DNA from: Streptomyces sp. NBC_00576
Lineage (GTDB): Bacteria; Actinomycetota; Actinomycetes; Streptomycetales; Streptomycetaceae
Length of the DNA stretch: 64,000 nt
Assembly: GCF_036345175.1 (NCBI RefSeq)
Contig: NZ_CP107780.1
Location: forward strand, 5,208,001-5,272,000
Direction of reading: 5' to 3'
The notes beneath the pieces are model-generated. The model saw nothing but the letters and a program-made list of their open reading frames with translations. It had not been told where the DNA came from and searched no databases. Numbering within the stretch: the first letter of the stretch is position 1; each line of letters begins with the position of its first letter. This document shows positions 8,401 through 16,482 of the stretch, piece after piece. Both the position numbers and the translations under genes were made by a program.

Positions 8401-9256
8401 CCGCCGCCGGCCGGGTCACCGCCTCCCGCAGCTCGTCCGCCGTCATCGCCCCGACCAGCAGCCCGGCCCCGCCGAGCGCGTCCGCGAGTTCCCGGTGCTC
8501 GGCGCAGCGGGCGTAGAAGTCGGCCCGTACGGACACGAGTACACGCAACCGGCTGTCCGGGTCCCGGGCGGCCAGCAGGAGGTCGACGAACCGGGTCCGC
8601 TCGGCGCGGTCGTGGCACAGGGTGAAGACCTCCTCGAACTGGTCGACCACCACCCAGGTCTCCGGGTCCCCCTCCTTCGGGGTGAGCAGCTGCCCGTACG
8701 TCTCGGCCGGCCGCTCCCCGGGGGTGAACACCCGTACCGCGGCAGGGTCGGGGCGCTCGGGACCGGCGCTCTCCTGCTGGAGGCGGGGTATCAGCCCGGC
8801 CCGCAGCAGCGAGGATTTCCCGCTCCCCGACGCCCCGAACACCACCGCGAACCTGTGCTCCCGCACCAGCCGCAGGAGCTCGCCGACCAGTTCGTCCCGC
8901 CCGAAGAACAACTCCCGGTCGTCCGAATCGAAGGGGGCCAGCCCACGGTAGGGCGCCGCGGCCTCCCCGTCCTCGTCGCGGGCCGCGGACGCGGCTTCCG
9001 CCTCGGCGTCCTTCCAGCGCGGCTCCCACTCACCCGGGTCGCCCCCGCACGCCCGTACATACCCCTGGACCACCGCGAGCGACGGCAGCCGCTCCCCCCG
9101 CGCCGCCTCGGACAGCGTCGCCGCGGAGAACCCTGCCACCTCGGCCATCCGGCGGTACGAGCAGCCGCCCGCCGTCCGCCGCAACTCCCGCAGCTCATGG
9201 GCGAACAGCTGCACGGGACCGGCCTGCGGGTCCACCGGTCTCTCGGGACGCCCCAT
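5477..9256 (-). CDS. XRE-HTH / nSTAND NTPase / WD40-repeat protein with TTA codon
   Basis: A 1259-residue multidomain protein: an N-terminal helix-turn-helix (about 12-75; YRRMAEVAGFSAATLSEAARG), a novel-STAND NTPase with Walker A GASGSGKSS near residue 145 and a following WVVVDQFEEV Walker B, a winged-helix-like arm region, one transmembrane helix near 550 (LVGALSAVLAVALMGGLAVW), and a C-terminal WD40 propeller from about 600 onward with repeated LWD/VWD blade ends. STAND proteins switch on oligomerisation after ligand sensing; the signal is unknown, and a defence or developmental role is possible. ATG 9256 was chosen for its GGAGG at 9 nt; in-frame starts to 9325 exist. Codon 988 (6293-6295) is TTA, so synthesis may depend on the bldA tRNA. 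Confidence 0.88.
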   Translation of the reverse strand: MGRPERPVDPQAGPVQLFAHELRELRRTAGGCSYRRMAEVAGFSAATLSEAARGERLPSLAVVQGYVRACGGDPGEWEPRWKDAEAEAASAARDEDGEAAAPYRGLAPFDSDDRELFFGRDELVGELLRLVREHRFAVVFGASGSGKSSLLRAGLIPRLQQESAGPERPDPAAVRVFTPGERPAETYGQLLTPKEGDPETWVVVDQFEEVFTLCHDRAERTRFVDLLLAARDPDSRLRVLVSVRADFYARCAEHRELADALGGAGLLVGAMTADELREAVTRPAAAVGLLVERELTARIVEEVLDRPGALPMLSHVLLETWRRRRGRLLTLAAYEAAGGVRGAIAASAEEVYGQLTPAQARRTRQLLLRMVEPGQGGADTRRPLTRAELAESTTDHHVPVVVERLARARLLTVDEDGVQLAHEALITCWPRLRDWIEADREWLRHHRRLAEETRLWLEHDRDPGALVRGSRLARAEELFAGEPAGEQGRLTPPEREFLDAALAARTSQARATARVTRRSRVLVGALSAVLAVALMGGLAVWHLSVDNARHHTDDAARRVADIADAMRTTDPRTAMLLGVAAWRISPLPEARRALLGSLAQAEHAVFTDPAAGDGPARFLADDGRTLLSVDGRAWRTWDVVDGRRTASGHLPAGEVLAAGPDARVVAVAGDAGIRLWDTATGRWTGDPRPLPLTSVIDIAAGGYVVSDIDDDRVRLRSVTDGGVLFGGRVAGGSVTQAVSADGRLVAVCPAGGSPQVWDIARHRTRPGPWQRTRGLCDEAERTALVFGAGGDRLAALSESGVTVWDTVSARGVAHLDEPGAERAAFTPDGTFLATAAGAEIRVWRLSDPAAPVFRHPLNNQHLYGLSWDPTRRTALRYLEGGAVHCLELGLAVTPAWREDPLTAVRVSPDARTYATAELLDDGYRFELRATSDGRLLRALPAPPPPVSADPADPVIPEHTSALLAFSPDGKALAYGVSAPGREASPQRLTVWDLGQNRARATLELATPESAAPVAALALGPAGGTLYAARLPVLGKPVDEAWDTDTGRRTTTLSGLTSTHLAAHPESGLLVGDNRTADPRTGKVARKGLVQGEQISALAFATDGSRLAAGDLTGRVALWDGELSDRTGILRNVFPAPLGKEPEAVSALAVSPDGATLAVGGGTGTLQLWDITTQQPLGGPLTTPGEPIDTLAFSADSGTLYAGSAHVPLQRYAVHPEQAAAQVCARAGTGADLSREQWRTYAPGVAYRRVCAQGQGPSLS

Positions 9257-9501
9257 GAGCTCCACCCTCCCCATCCCCGTACGGCACAGGAGCCACACCA
9301 CAGGGAAAAACGGGCCGAGCGCCATACCCGTTCACAACGAAAACGGTCGGGGTGGTGAAAACGAACTCGCGACGACGGAATTGAACGGCCTGATGAAAGG
9401 GGTGCCAGTCAACTTTCCGGCTGCCAGTCTCGGTCCCGCCACGCCGGACGACGGCACGACCGAGCCGTGTTCCCGGCACGACCCAGTGGAGAGCACCCGC
9501 A

Positions 9502-10320
9502 ATGTTCAAGGCATCCACGCACCACCGCAGAACCGCCCGTCTCGGCCGAGCGGCACTTGTCGCGCTCAGCGCCGGCGTGCTGACCGTCGGCATCTCGACG
9601 AACGCGTCCGCCGCGATCCTGAACCCGCTGCCGGAGAACGCGAGCACCTTCCAGAAGAAGTACCAGCCGCTCTGGGACTACGACTCGGACAGCTGCTTCC
9701 CCGCGGCGGCCGTCGACGCGAGCGGAAAGCTCAACGGCGGTCTGGACAACACCGGGTCGATCACCGGCGGCTGCCGGACCAACCACCTCGGCAAGGCCAA
9801 CACGTACTCGCAGAGCTGGTGCAAGAACGGCTGGTGCGCGTACGTCTACGGGCTCTACTTCGAGAAGGACCAGACCCTCAACGGTGCCGACGCCTTCGGT
9901 CACCGCCACGACTGGGAGTCCGTCGTGGTCTTCCAGAAGCAGGGCGAGGAGAGTCCCCGCTTCCTGTCCGCCTCCCGGCACGGCGGTTACAGCACCCACC
10001 CGATCAACGAGGTGCCGATGGGCAGGCTGAACGGCGAGTCGAGCTACAACCGCGTCGAGATCGTCTACCACAAGGACGGCGCGAGCACGCACGCCTTCCG
10101 CTTCGCCAAGTGGGGCGAGACCCCGGTGGCGTGGGGCGACGGCGGCTGGGACCACCCGGCGCTGGTCACCATGGAGAACATGGACAAGACCCCGCGCGAC
10201 CAGCTGTGGAACTCCAAGTGGGGCGACGCCAACTTCCCGCTGACCGGCAACCTCCAGAGCAACATCAACAAGGCCCGGGAGGCCGACAGCCGCGCCGCGT
10301 CCGCCATCCCCGCGTTCTGA
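9502..10320 (+). CDS. Secreted NPP1-family (NLP, necrosis/ethylene-inducing-like) protein
   Basis: A 272-residue exported protein. The signal peptide covers about residues 1-38 (basic MFKASTHHRRTARLGR, hydrophobic core, ASA cleavage). The mature part has the NPP1 signature: GHRHDWE at 133-139, the conserved heptapeptide, preceded by a WCAYVYGLYFEKDQ strand and followed by HGGYSTH. Six mature cysteines may form disulfides. In plant pathogens and some saprophytes, NLPs bind divalent metal and sphingolipid head groups and can lyse plant membranes; many bacterial members are of unknown role. ATG 9502 follows GGAGAGCACCCGCA. It is a single-gene unit ending before a strong hairpin. Confidence 0.9.
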   Translation: MFKASTHHRRTARLGRAALVALSAGVLTVGISTNASAAILNPLPENASTFQKKYQPLWDYDSDSCFPAAAVDASGKLNGGLDNTGSITGGCRTNHLGKANTYSQSWCKNGWCAYVYGLYFEKDQTLNGADAFGHRHDWESVVVFQKQGEESPRFLSASRHGGYSTHPINEVPMGRLNGESSYNRVEIVYHKDGASTHAFRFAKWGETPVAWGDGGWDHPALVTMENMDKTPRDQLWNSKWGDANFPLTGNLQSNINKAREADSRAASAIPAF

Positions 10321-10370
10321 CACCCGGGTTCGCGCTGCCCGGGTTCGTGACGCCCGGGCCGTCCTGAGCA

Positions 10371-10415
10371 GCCGCCGGTGGGACCAGAACTCCCCCGCCC
10401 CGTCCCACCGGCGGC
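10371..10415. terminator. Bidirectional hairpin between NPP1 and TM-helix protein genes
   Basis: A 14-bp perfect inverted repeat, GCCGCCGGTGGGAC (10371-10384) with GTCCCACCGGCGGC (10402-10415) and a 17-nt loop, lies between two convergent genes. There is no T-run, as is usual in streptomycetes. Confidence 0.75.
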
Positions 10416-10434
10416 ACCAACCCGACCGTCCCGG

Positions 10435-11259
10435 TCACATGTCGTCGGTACGCGGCGGCATATCGGTCTGTCCGGTCTGCCCGGTCCGTCCGGACTGTTC
10501 GGTCCGTTCCCGGACCGGCTGGTTGGCGAGGGCGTCCGCGCGTCCCGCCTGATACGCGCTGACACTTCCCTTGGCGGTCGCGGTCTCCCGCTCGGCCGCC
10601 GTCAGCATCCGCTCCCAGCGGTGCCGCATCGGCGCGATCATGCCGCCGCCGATTCCGACGACCAGGATGCCGACGACGGTGGCGAGCGCGGCGTACAGCA
10701 CCGGCTGGGTGACATCACGGGCGATGCCCGCCTGGCCGAGGGCGGCGATGACGCCCAGCGCCAGGATGCAGCCCCAGACGATGTTGGCGACCGTACGCCC
10801 GTACGAGACGGACGAGAGCGCACCGGCGACGATCCCGCGCACGGCGTTGGCGATGGCCATCGCCACGACGATGAGAACGACGGCGACGATGCCGCGCGGC
10901 AGCCAGGCCACGATGCCGTTGATCATCGTGCTGACCGGGTTGGCGCCGAAGACGCCGAGCGCGAGCTGGAGGGTGATCAGCATCAGCGCGTAGTAGACGA
11001 TTTTGCAGACGATCCCTGTCAGGTCGTACGCGGAATCCCTCAACAACCGGTCCGTACCCGCCCGTTCGGCCAACCGCTCCGAACCGATCTTGCGCAGGAC
11101 GCGGTCGAGAACACGGGCGATCAGCTTCGACACGACCCAGCCGATGGCCAGGATGATGAGGAACGCTACGAGTTTCGGCACGAACGTGGCGATCTTCGAC
11201 CAGGCGTCGTCGAGCCCCTGGGTGAAGTCGATGGCAAGCATGGTGCTGGTGGTGGCCAT
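10435..11259 (-). CDS. Conserved-TM-helix membrane protein (mechanosensitive channel-like)
   Basis: A 274-residue inner-membrane protein. It has about five hydrophobic segments: 25-45 (VPKLVAFLIILAIGWVVSKL), 80-100, 112-140, 150-175 and 185-210. The first is followed by an amphipathic basic helix (RVLDRVLRKIG), the pattern of the TM_helix repeat (PF05552) found in CmpX-like proteins and small mechanosensitive channels. It lacks the MscS beta-domain, and the C-terminal 65 residues are polar and glycine/threonine rich. ATG 11259 starts MATTSTML behind GAAGG. The family is recognisable; channel activity is not established. Confidence 0.78.
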   Translation of the reverse strand: MATTSTMLAIDFTQGLDDAWSKIATFVPKLVAFLIILAIGWVVSKLIARVLDRVLRKIGSERLAERAGTDRLLRDSAYDLTGIVCKIVYYALMLITLQLALGVFGANPVSTMINGIVAWLPRGIVAVVLIVVAMAIANAVRGIVAGALSSVSYGRTVANIVWGCILALGVIAALGQAGIARDVTQPVLYAALATVVGILVVGIGGGMIAPMRHRWERMLTAAERETATAKGSVSAYQAGRADALANQPVRERTEQSGRTGQTGQTDMPPRTDDM

Positions 11260-11395
11260 TGGACGGCCTTCCTTCGGTAGGTGGGTAGGTGCTACCGGCC
11301 CCTCCCTCGGGGATATCAGCGGCGGCGGCCGACGGCCGCGAATGCGCAGCCGAACGGGTGATCGGGTGCTCAGGTCGGAGGCATACGCTGCCCAC

Positions 11396-12640
11396 GTGAC
11401 CTCTCCCGCCGCCGGCACCGCCCTCGACCTCACCGCAGACCTCCCCCTCCCTGCCCTGGAGGATCTCTACCGCGACCTGCACAGCCACCCGGAACTGTCC
11501 CTGGCGGAACACCGCACGGCGGGCCTGCTGGCCCAGGCGCTGCGGAAGTCCGGGTACGAGACGACGGAGGGTGTGGGCGGCACGGGCGTCGTGGGCGTCC
11601 TGCGCAACGGCGAAGGCCCGACGGTCCTGCTCCGCGCGGACATGGACGCGCTCCCGGTCACGGAGGAAACCGCCCTCCCGTACGCCTCCACCGTCCCGGG
11701 CGTGATGCACGCCTGCGGCCACGACCTGCACGTGACCTGGCTGGCGGGGGCCGCCCAGGCGCTGTCGGCGGGCCGGGACGCGTGGCGCGGCACGCTGGTG
11801 CTGGTCGGCCAGCCCGCCGAGGAGACGGGCGAGGGCGCGCGGGCGATGCTGGCGGACGGCCTGTACGAGCGTTTCCCGCGCCCGGACGCGCTGCTGGGGC
11901 AACATGCGGCGCCGGGCCCTGCCGGCCTCTACCCGCACATCCCCGGCCTGATCATGTCGGCCTCGACGGACGTCGACGTGATCGTGCACGGCCGGGGCGG
12001 CCACGGCTCCCGCCCCGAAACGACGGTCGACCCGGTGGTGACGGCGGCCTACCTCGTCACGCGCCTCCAGACGGTCGTCTCGCGCGAGATCGCGGCCCGC
12101 GACTCCGCCGTCCTCACGGTCGGCATGATCGAGGCGGGCACCCGGCACAACATCATCCCGTCGACGGCCCGAATCGCCCTGAACCTACGCACCCAGTCCG
12201 ACGCTGTACGGGAGCGCATGCTGGCCGCGATCAGGCGTATCGCCCAGGGCGAGTGCCTGGCGGCGGGCTGCCCGCGCGAACCGGAGATCCGGGTGGGCGC
12301 GACCTTCCCGGTGACGGTCAACAACGCGACGCTCGACGAACAGGTGGCCGAGGTCCACCGGGAGGTCTTCGGCGCGGGCACGGTCTTCGACCCCGGCCCC
12401 GCGATGGGCAGCGAGGACTTCGCCCACCTGGCGACGGACCAACTCCCGTACTCCTACTGGTTCGTGACGACCACACCGGCCGAGGTGTGGAACGCGGCGG
12501 ACGGCGGCGACGACCTGATGGCGAGGCTCGCGGCGGTACCGAGCAACCACAGCCCGCTGTTCGCACCGGACCTGTCGACGGTGGGCCCAGGGGTGCGGAC
12601 ACTGGTGTCCGGAGCCCTGGCTGTCCTGTCGTCGCCCTAA
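11396..12640 (+). CDS. M20D amidohydrolase/peptidase
   Basis: A 414-residue cytoplasmic metal-dependent amidohydrolase of the hippurate / N-acyl-amino-acid hydrolase group. The metal-site motifs are in order: LRADMDALPV near 82-91, HACGHDLH near 104-111, PAEETGEGA near 139-147, a lid domain opened by GRGGHGSRPE, and the final GSEDFAHL near 338. Length and order fit M20D. The substrate (an N-acyl or N-aromatic amino acid conjugate) cannot be read. GTG 11396 begins VTSPAAG; further in-frame sequence upstream exists but runs through the divergent promoter. The stop overlaps the next convergent gene by 4 bp (CTAA). Confidence 0.88.
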   Translation: MTSPAAGTALDLTADLPLPALEDLYRDLHSHPELSLAEHRTAGLLAQALRKSGYETTEGVGGTGVVGVLRNGEGPTVLLRADMDALPVTEETALPYASTVPGVMHACGHDLHVTWLAGAAQALSAGRDAWRGTLVLVGQPAEETGEGARAMLADGLYERFPRPDALLGQHAAPGPAGLYPHIPGLIMSASTDVDVIVHGRGGHGSRPETTVDPVVTAAYLVTRLQTVVSREIAARDSAVLTVGMIEAGTRHNIIPSTARIALNLRTQSDAVRERMLAAIRRIAQGECLAAGCPREPEIRVGATFPVTVNNATLDEQVAEVHREVFGAGTVFDPGPAMGSEDFAHLATDQLPYSYWFVTTTPAEVWNAADGGDDLMARLAAVPSNHSPLFAPDLSTVGPGVRTLVSGALAVLSSP

Positions 12641-13953
12641 CCGGGCACGTGCTGGACGGACTCCAGCTTCTGCAACTGCCGTTCAGCGTGCCGTACGGCC
12701 CCTTCGCGCCGACCGGGCACGCGGCGCCGCAACTCGACGACCACCGGGCCGAGTTCACGCGCGTCGGCGCTCTCGCCGAGGCTCGTCCACTGGTGGTGGG
12801 CCCGGTCGACGGCCGCCTCGACAGCGGGCGCGTCCGACGCCTGCCCGGCACCGAGCCGCGTACCGGCGACGGTCAGCCAGGCCCGGCAACTCCGGGCCGG
12901 ATCCCCGGCGAACATCGCGAGATCGGCCCGCACCTCGGTCCAGTGCAGCGCCTCTTCGGAGGCGGCACCGTACGCCCGAAAGGCGGCCTGCTCCCACTGA
13001 GCGGCAACCGCATCGGCGTCCCCGTGCCGGCCGGCCTGAACGGCGGAGGTGATGAAGGAGTGCGGATCACTGTCCTTCACGGCTTCGAGCCGCCGGGGTG
13101 CCGTTTCGGCTCGGCGCGATGTCATTTCGGCCGGGTCCTGTGCTGCCTGCGCCGGTGCCGGCGCCGGCGCCTCTTCCGCGGGGGGTCTGGGGGCGGAGCC
13201 CCCAGGTACGGACGGGACGGGCAGGGGCGGCGGGGGCGAGACAAACCCGGCGTTCACACCCGCCCCGGACACCGCGTCCCAAGCCAGCACCACATCCCCG
13301 TACGCCACCCCCTCCGACGACAACCGCCCGAGCGCCTGCTGATGCAACCGCCCCGCATCAGGCCGGTACCCGCTGCGCAGAATCGTCGCGACCGTCTTCA
13401 TGTACGCCGGCACCGCCACCGCCCGCCGAGGCGGCGGCGGAGCCACCCGCCCGTACACACTCACCCCCCGCCCCGCATCGAACACCCGCCCGGTGACGTA
13501 CTGCCACGCGGCGGCATCGGCGTGCAGGTCGAGGAACAGCGTCGTGGTTCCCGGCGCCCGCAACCGCAGCTCCTCCGCGAACCAGTGCCAGGGAAACCCG
13601 GTGTAGCGGATCGTCGCGGGGGTCGTACGGGCCAGGGCGAGATGCGGAAGGTGCTGTTTGCGGTCGAGTTGGAGCTGTCCGGTGAGGAAGACGGTGAGCG
13701 GTCCGGGGGCCACCGCGGCGGCGCGCAGCCGGGTGAGCACGGCCTGCGGCTCCAGCGGGTCGGCGAGTTCGACGACGTTCGCGGTGTCGGCACCGGACAG
13801 CACGGCGGGGGAGACAGCGGCGAGCACGGGCAGCACGGACGCCGCGTCCACCAGACAGCCCTTGCCCACGGGCGAGGCGGCGAGCAGCAGCGCGGTTCCG
13901 GTCGTGGAGCCGATCGAGCCGATCGAGCCGCTTGAACCCGATGTTCCAGCCAT
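12637..13953 (-). CDS. Uncharacterised Streptomyces protein with Pro-rich linker from a dispersed repeat
   Basis: A 438-residue protein of no recognised family. An N-terminal domain of about 240 residues has alternating hydrophobic strands (TALLLAASPVGKGCLVDAAS, PLTVFLTGQLQLDR, TTTLFLDLHADAAAWQ) and looks like an alpha/beta fold. A Pro/Ala-rich linker of about 60 residues (PPPPLPVPSVPGG and beyond) leads to a helical C-terminal domain with TPR-like spacing. The linker DNA (13181-13243) is a copy of a Streptomyces intergenic palindromic repeat, so the linker seems to derive from a repeat insertion. ATG 13953 is preceded by GGGGAGGGG. It lies next to, but not in frame with, the membrane phosphatase. 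Confidence 0.65.
   Translation of the reverse strand: MAGTSGSSGSIGSIGSTTGTALLLAASPVGKGCLVDAASVLPVLAAVSPAVLSGADTANVVELADPLEPQAVLTRLRAAAVAPGPLTVFLTGQLQLDRKQHLPHLALARTTPATIRYTGFPWHWFAEELRLRAPGTTTLFLDLHADAAAWQYVTGRVFDAGRGVSVYGRVAPPPPRRAVAVPAYMKTVATILRSGYRPDAGRLHQQALGRLSSEGVAYGDVVLAWDAVSGAGVNAGFVSPPPPLPVPSVPGGSAPRPPAEEAPAPAPAQAAQDPAEMTSRRAETAPRRLEAVKDSDPHSFITSAVQAGRHGDADAVAAQWEQAAFRAYGAASEEALHWTEVRADLAMFAGDPARSCRAWLTVAGTRLGAGQASDAPAVEAAVDRAHHQWTSLGESADARELGPVVVELRRRVPGRREGAVRHAERQLQKLESVQHVPG
13181..13243. repeat. Dispersed G/C-rich palindromic repeat, copy inside a coding sequence
   Basis: Contains the hairpin CTGGGGGCGGAGCCCCCAG (13187-13205) followed by a GGT(A/T)CGG and GGACGGG(C/T)AGGGGCGGCGG tail. 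The same ordered tail follows the intergenic hairpin at 50789-50807. Here it lies wholly within the uncharacterised gene on the minus strand and encodes its proline-rich linker. Confidence 0.75.
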
Positions 13954-14068
13954 GGCCCCTCCCCTCACGTCGCTCACGCCCCTCAGGTCCGTCACATCCC
14001 TAGGCAGCACCGTAACCGGTGCGACTGCGAAGGGGGATTGGCGGTAGGTCTATCGCCTCTATCGCCCC

Positions 14069-15280
14069 CTATGGACGGCTTGTACCGCGCCGCACCGCGA
14101 ACACCGTCGTGTCGTCGGCGAGACGCCCACCGCAGTGCCGCAGCGTGCCGTCCCGTACGAACGCCACGAGGCGCTGCGGATCGGCGGTGCGCGGATCGTC
14201 GGCGACGGCGTCGGCGACGCGTTCGCGCAGCGGGAAGAAGGTGCCGTCGGCGTCCCGGGCCTCGGTGACGCCGTCGGTGACGAGGAGCAGGGTCTCCCCG
14301 TCGGCGAGCGGCACCCGGACCACGGACGCCGGCCCACCCTCGCCCCGGGCCAACTCACTGAGCCCGAGCGGGAGTCCGTCCCCCGGCGGCAGGCTCCGTA
14401 CGCCGTCGGGAGACACGATCAGGGAAGGCTCGTGCCCGAAGTTGACGACCTCGACGGCGAGCCCCGCGGCAGCCTCTCCCCGATTCTCCGGGAAGCCGAT
14501 GAGGACAGCCGTGGCGAACCGGTCCCCGTCGTCCCGCCCCATGGCCGCCCGGTAACGGACGTGCCGCAGCATCCGTACCTCCAGACGTTCCGCGACGGTC
14601 GCGAGCGCCGGTTCGTGGTACCCGGCCTCCCGGAACGTGCCGAGCAGGGCGGCGGCCGCCTCGACCGCGTCGAGCCCCTTGCCCTGGACGTCGCCGATGA
14701 GGACCCGGGTGCCGTGCGGGCCGGGCTGGACGTCGTAGAAGTCGCCGCCCACGCGGGCGAAGGCGTCGGCGGCGAGATAGACGGCCGCGTGGTCGAGGCC
14801 GCCCCAGCCCGGCGGCAGCGGACGCAGCACCGTACGGCGGGTGGTCTCGGCGACGTCCCGCATGTGCAGCATGCGCCGCTCGCCGCGCAGCCGGACCACG
14901 CAGGCGAGGACGGCCAGGACCCCGCCCAGGGCGACGAGGATGAAGTCGGGCAGCCCGGTCTGGTACTGGTGCGGCCAGGCGCCGTCGACGAACACATAGG
15001 TGGCGAGGGACAGGACCGCGAAAGCGACCGTCCCGGCCACCCGGCAGAGCGCGGCGGCGATCCCTGGCACCAGCACGATCCACGAGATGATCCGGAACTC
15101 GCCGGTGGTGTTCCAGTCGAGGACCGCGATCCCGATGAGCAGCACCAGCGGCGGCACCCAGCCGACGCTGCGCCCGGCGACGGCGAGTGCCGAGAAGGCG
15201 GGCGACGAGAAGGCGGGGCCTTCGTCCGTGCCCACCGGCCTCACCGGCCCCACCAGGCGCCCGAGGCGCACCGGCTTCAT
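14069..15280 (-). CDS. Membrane PP2C-type (SpoIIE/RsbU) phosphatase
   Basis: A 403-residue protein. The N-terminal half has about four transmembrane helices between residues 35 and 130. A short linker (RLRGERRMLHMRDVAETTRR) leads to a PP2C domain with the metal-binding motifs GGDFYDV near 178, GDVQGKGLDA near 195, LLLVTDGVTEARD near 343 and the closing LADDTTVFAVR. Such enzymes dephosphorylate anti-anti-sigma factors in partner-switch pathways; no partner genes are adjacent. ATG 15280 lacks a clear ribosome site. The upstream 12-bp tandem repeats would read SKDT-like repeats if translation began earlier, so the start is not secure. Confidence 0.85.
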   Translation of the reverse strand: MKPVRLGRLVGPVRPVGTDEGPAFSSPAFSALAVAGRSVGWVPPLVLLIGIAVLDWNTTGEFRIISWIVLVPGIAAALCRVAGTVAFAVLSLATYVFVDGAWPHQYQTGLPDFILVALGGVLAVLACVVRLRGERRMLHMRDVAETTRRTVLRPLPPGWGGLDHAAVYLAADAFARVGGDFYDVQPGPHGTRVLIGDVQGKGLDAVEAAAALLGTFREAGYHEPALATVAERLEVRMLRHVRYRAAMGRDDGDRFATAVLIGFPENRGEAAAGLAVEVVNFGHEPSLIVSPDGVRSLPPGDGLPLGLSELARGEGGPASVVRVPLADGETLLLVTDGVTEARDADGTFFPLRERVADAVADDPRTADPQRLVAFVRDGTLRHCGGRLADDTTVFAVRRGTSRP

Positions 15281-15308
15281 GGAATCCAGCGAAACACGGT
15301 CGCCCCCC

Positions 15309-15356
15309 TCTGTCGACTTGTCTGTCGACGTATCTTTCGATGTGTCTTTCGACTTG
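15309..15356. repeat. Four tandem 12-bp repeats between divergent genes
   Basis: Units TCTGTCGACTTG, TCTGTCGACGTA, TCTTTCGATGTG and TCTTTCGACTTG follow head to tail, each with a TCGA core. They lie between the phosphatase (minus) and small membrane protein (plus) genes. They could be regulator half-sites or a repeat-coding N-terminal extension of the phosphatase (minus-strand reading SKDT SKDT STDK STEG). Confidence 0.85.
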
Positions 15357-15415
15357 CCAGCGGCCCTCCCCAGGTGTGCTCTGGAGGGCGGGGGCGAGAA
15401 GTGAGGAGCACTCTC

Positions 15416-15829
15416 ATGGCTCACACGACGTCCGGTTTCCCGGACATCTTCAGCGCCCGGGCCCACATGGCCGCGAACCGGGTGCTGCCCGTCGTACTCG
15501 GGCTGGTCTACGGCTTCTGGGCCGCGGCCAACCGGCGCGACGGCGGTCCCATCACCGGCTGGAACGTCCTCTTCGGCTTTGTGAGCGCGCTGGCGTTCAT
15601 GGTGGTGCTCATCGGCGTACGGGCAGTGGCGCCGCGCCTCAAGCGCGAACTGCACGCGGTGGCTTGGGGCGCGTTCGCCGGGGTCGCGTTCGGGTTCCTT
15701 TACAGCCAGACCGGGGCGAGTGTGCTGCGGTCGTCCGGGAACTCGCTGATGGTCGCGGGGTCCGTGACCGCGGTGCTGTTCTACCGCTACTACACGCACG
15801 AGGACGCGACCGGTCACCGGGTGAGCTGA
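15416..15829 (+). CDS. Small conserved membrane protein
   Basis: A 137-residue protein with hydrophobic stretches near 22-37 (VLPVVLGLVYGFWAAA), 47-67, 80-96 and 105-122, suggesting four transmembrane helices and a short polar tail ending THEDATGHRVS. No named family is recognised; it looks like one of the small orphan membrane proteins conserved in streptomycetes. ATG 15416 follows GAGGAGC. It is divergent from the PP2C phosphatase gene, with tandem 12-bp repeats between. Confidence 0.7.
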   Translation: MAHTTSGFPDIFSARAHMAANRVLPVVLGLVYGFWAAANRRDGGPITGWNVLFGFVSALAFMVVLIGVRAVAPRLKRELHAVAWGAFAGVAFGFLYSQTGASVLRSSGNSLMVAGSVTAVLFYRYYTHEDATGHRVS

Positions 15830-15847
15830 TCCCAGCGCCAGGTGGCG

Positions 15848-16285
15848 TCAGCCGAAGGTGACGTTCCAGTTGAAACTCCACGTCCCCGAGGCGCTCCAGT
15901 GGCCGTGGCCGCCTTCCTTCCACTCCGGGCAAGGGTCGGTGCAGCTGGGCACCGACCGGCCTCCGGTGTCGATGAAGGCGGCGCTCGCCCATGCGTCGAC
16001 GCCCTTCAGCCAGTACCAGTGCGTGTTTCCGCGCACGGTCTGCCCGACGACCGAGCACTCGACGCGGCCGTGACTGCCGGGGGACAGCTGCCCGACGACG
16101 GGCGAGTCGATGGTCGGCTGCTGTCGCAGGTTCAGCTCGCCGGCGGAGACGACGGTGCCCCGGACCCCGGAGCCGTGGGAGCCGCCGGAGCTGCCTGGCG
16201 TGGCCGCCGTCGCCGTACCGAGCGGCAGGACCGATATCGACGCGGCAAGGATTCCGCCGGTGAGCAGGGCCGAGGTGGTGCGCAT
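15848..16285 (-). CDS. Secreted SH3-domain protein
   Basis: A 145-residue exported protein. Signal peptide: MRTTSALLTGGILAASISVL followed by TATAATP (cleavage near 32). A Gly/Ser linker leads to a bacterial SH3-like domain: ELNLRQQPTIDSPVVGQL, then VECSVVGQTVRGNTHWYWLK, then DAWASAAFIDTGG, the typical SH3b order for cell-wall or matrix binding. The C-terminal tail is Trp-rich (WSASGTWSFNWNVTFG) and has two cysteines. It has no catalytic domain, so it is probably a wall-binding or structural protein. ATG 16285 follows GGAGGCGG. Confidence 0.82.
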   Translation of the reverse strand: MRTTSALLTGGILAASISVLPLGTATAATPGSSGGSHGSGVRGTVVSAGELNLRQQPTIDSPVVGQLSPGSHGRVECSVVGQTVRGNTHWYWLKGVDAWASAAFIDTGGRSVPSCTDPCPEWKEGGHGHWSASGTWSFNWNVTFG

Positions 16286-16482
16286 GATCCGCCTCCTGAG
16301 TCCCCGAATGAGTCCCGAACGAGTCCGCGGATGGGACCGCGAATGCACTGATGTCCCCCAAACCAGGAAACACCCGTCCGGGTGAACGTTCCACCGGAGG
16401 CTCCACCGCTGAGGCTTGTCCCGCACACCCAAATGCAGTCAACCGGCTCGCGCTTCCCACCCCCGGGCCATTGCCTGGAGGG

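Noticed and set aside
6299..9358. A 1019-codon open frame on the plus strand opposite the nSTAND-WD40 gene
   Set aside because: It is the mirror frame of a high-GC gene, with no domain, low-complexity Gly/Arg composition and no ribosome site. The minus strand shows clear HTH, Walker and WD40 motifs.
15309..15356. CRISPR-like array
   Set aside because: Units are contiguous 12-mers without spacers. The 9-bp tract at 31185-31238 fails for the same reason, and no cas genes are present.
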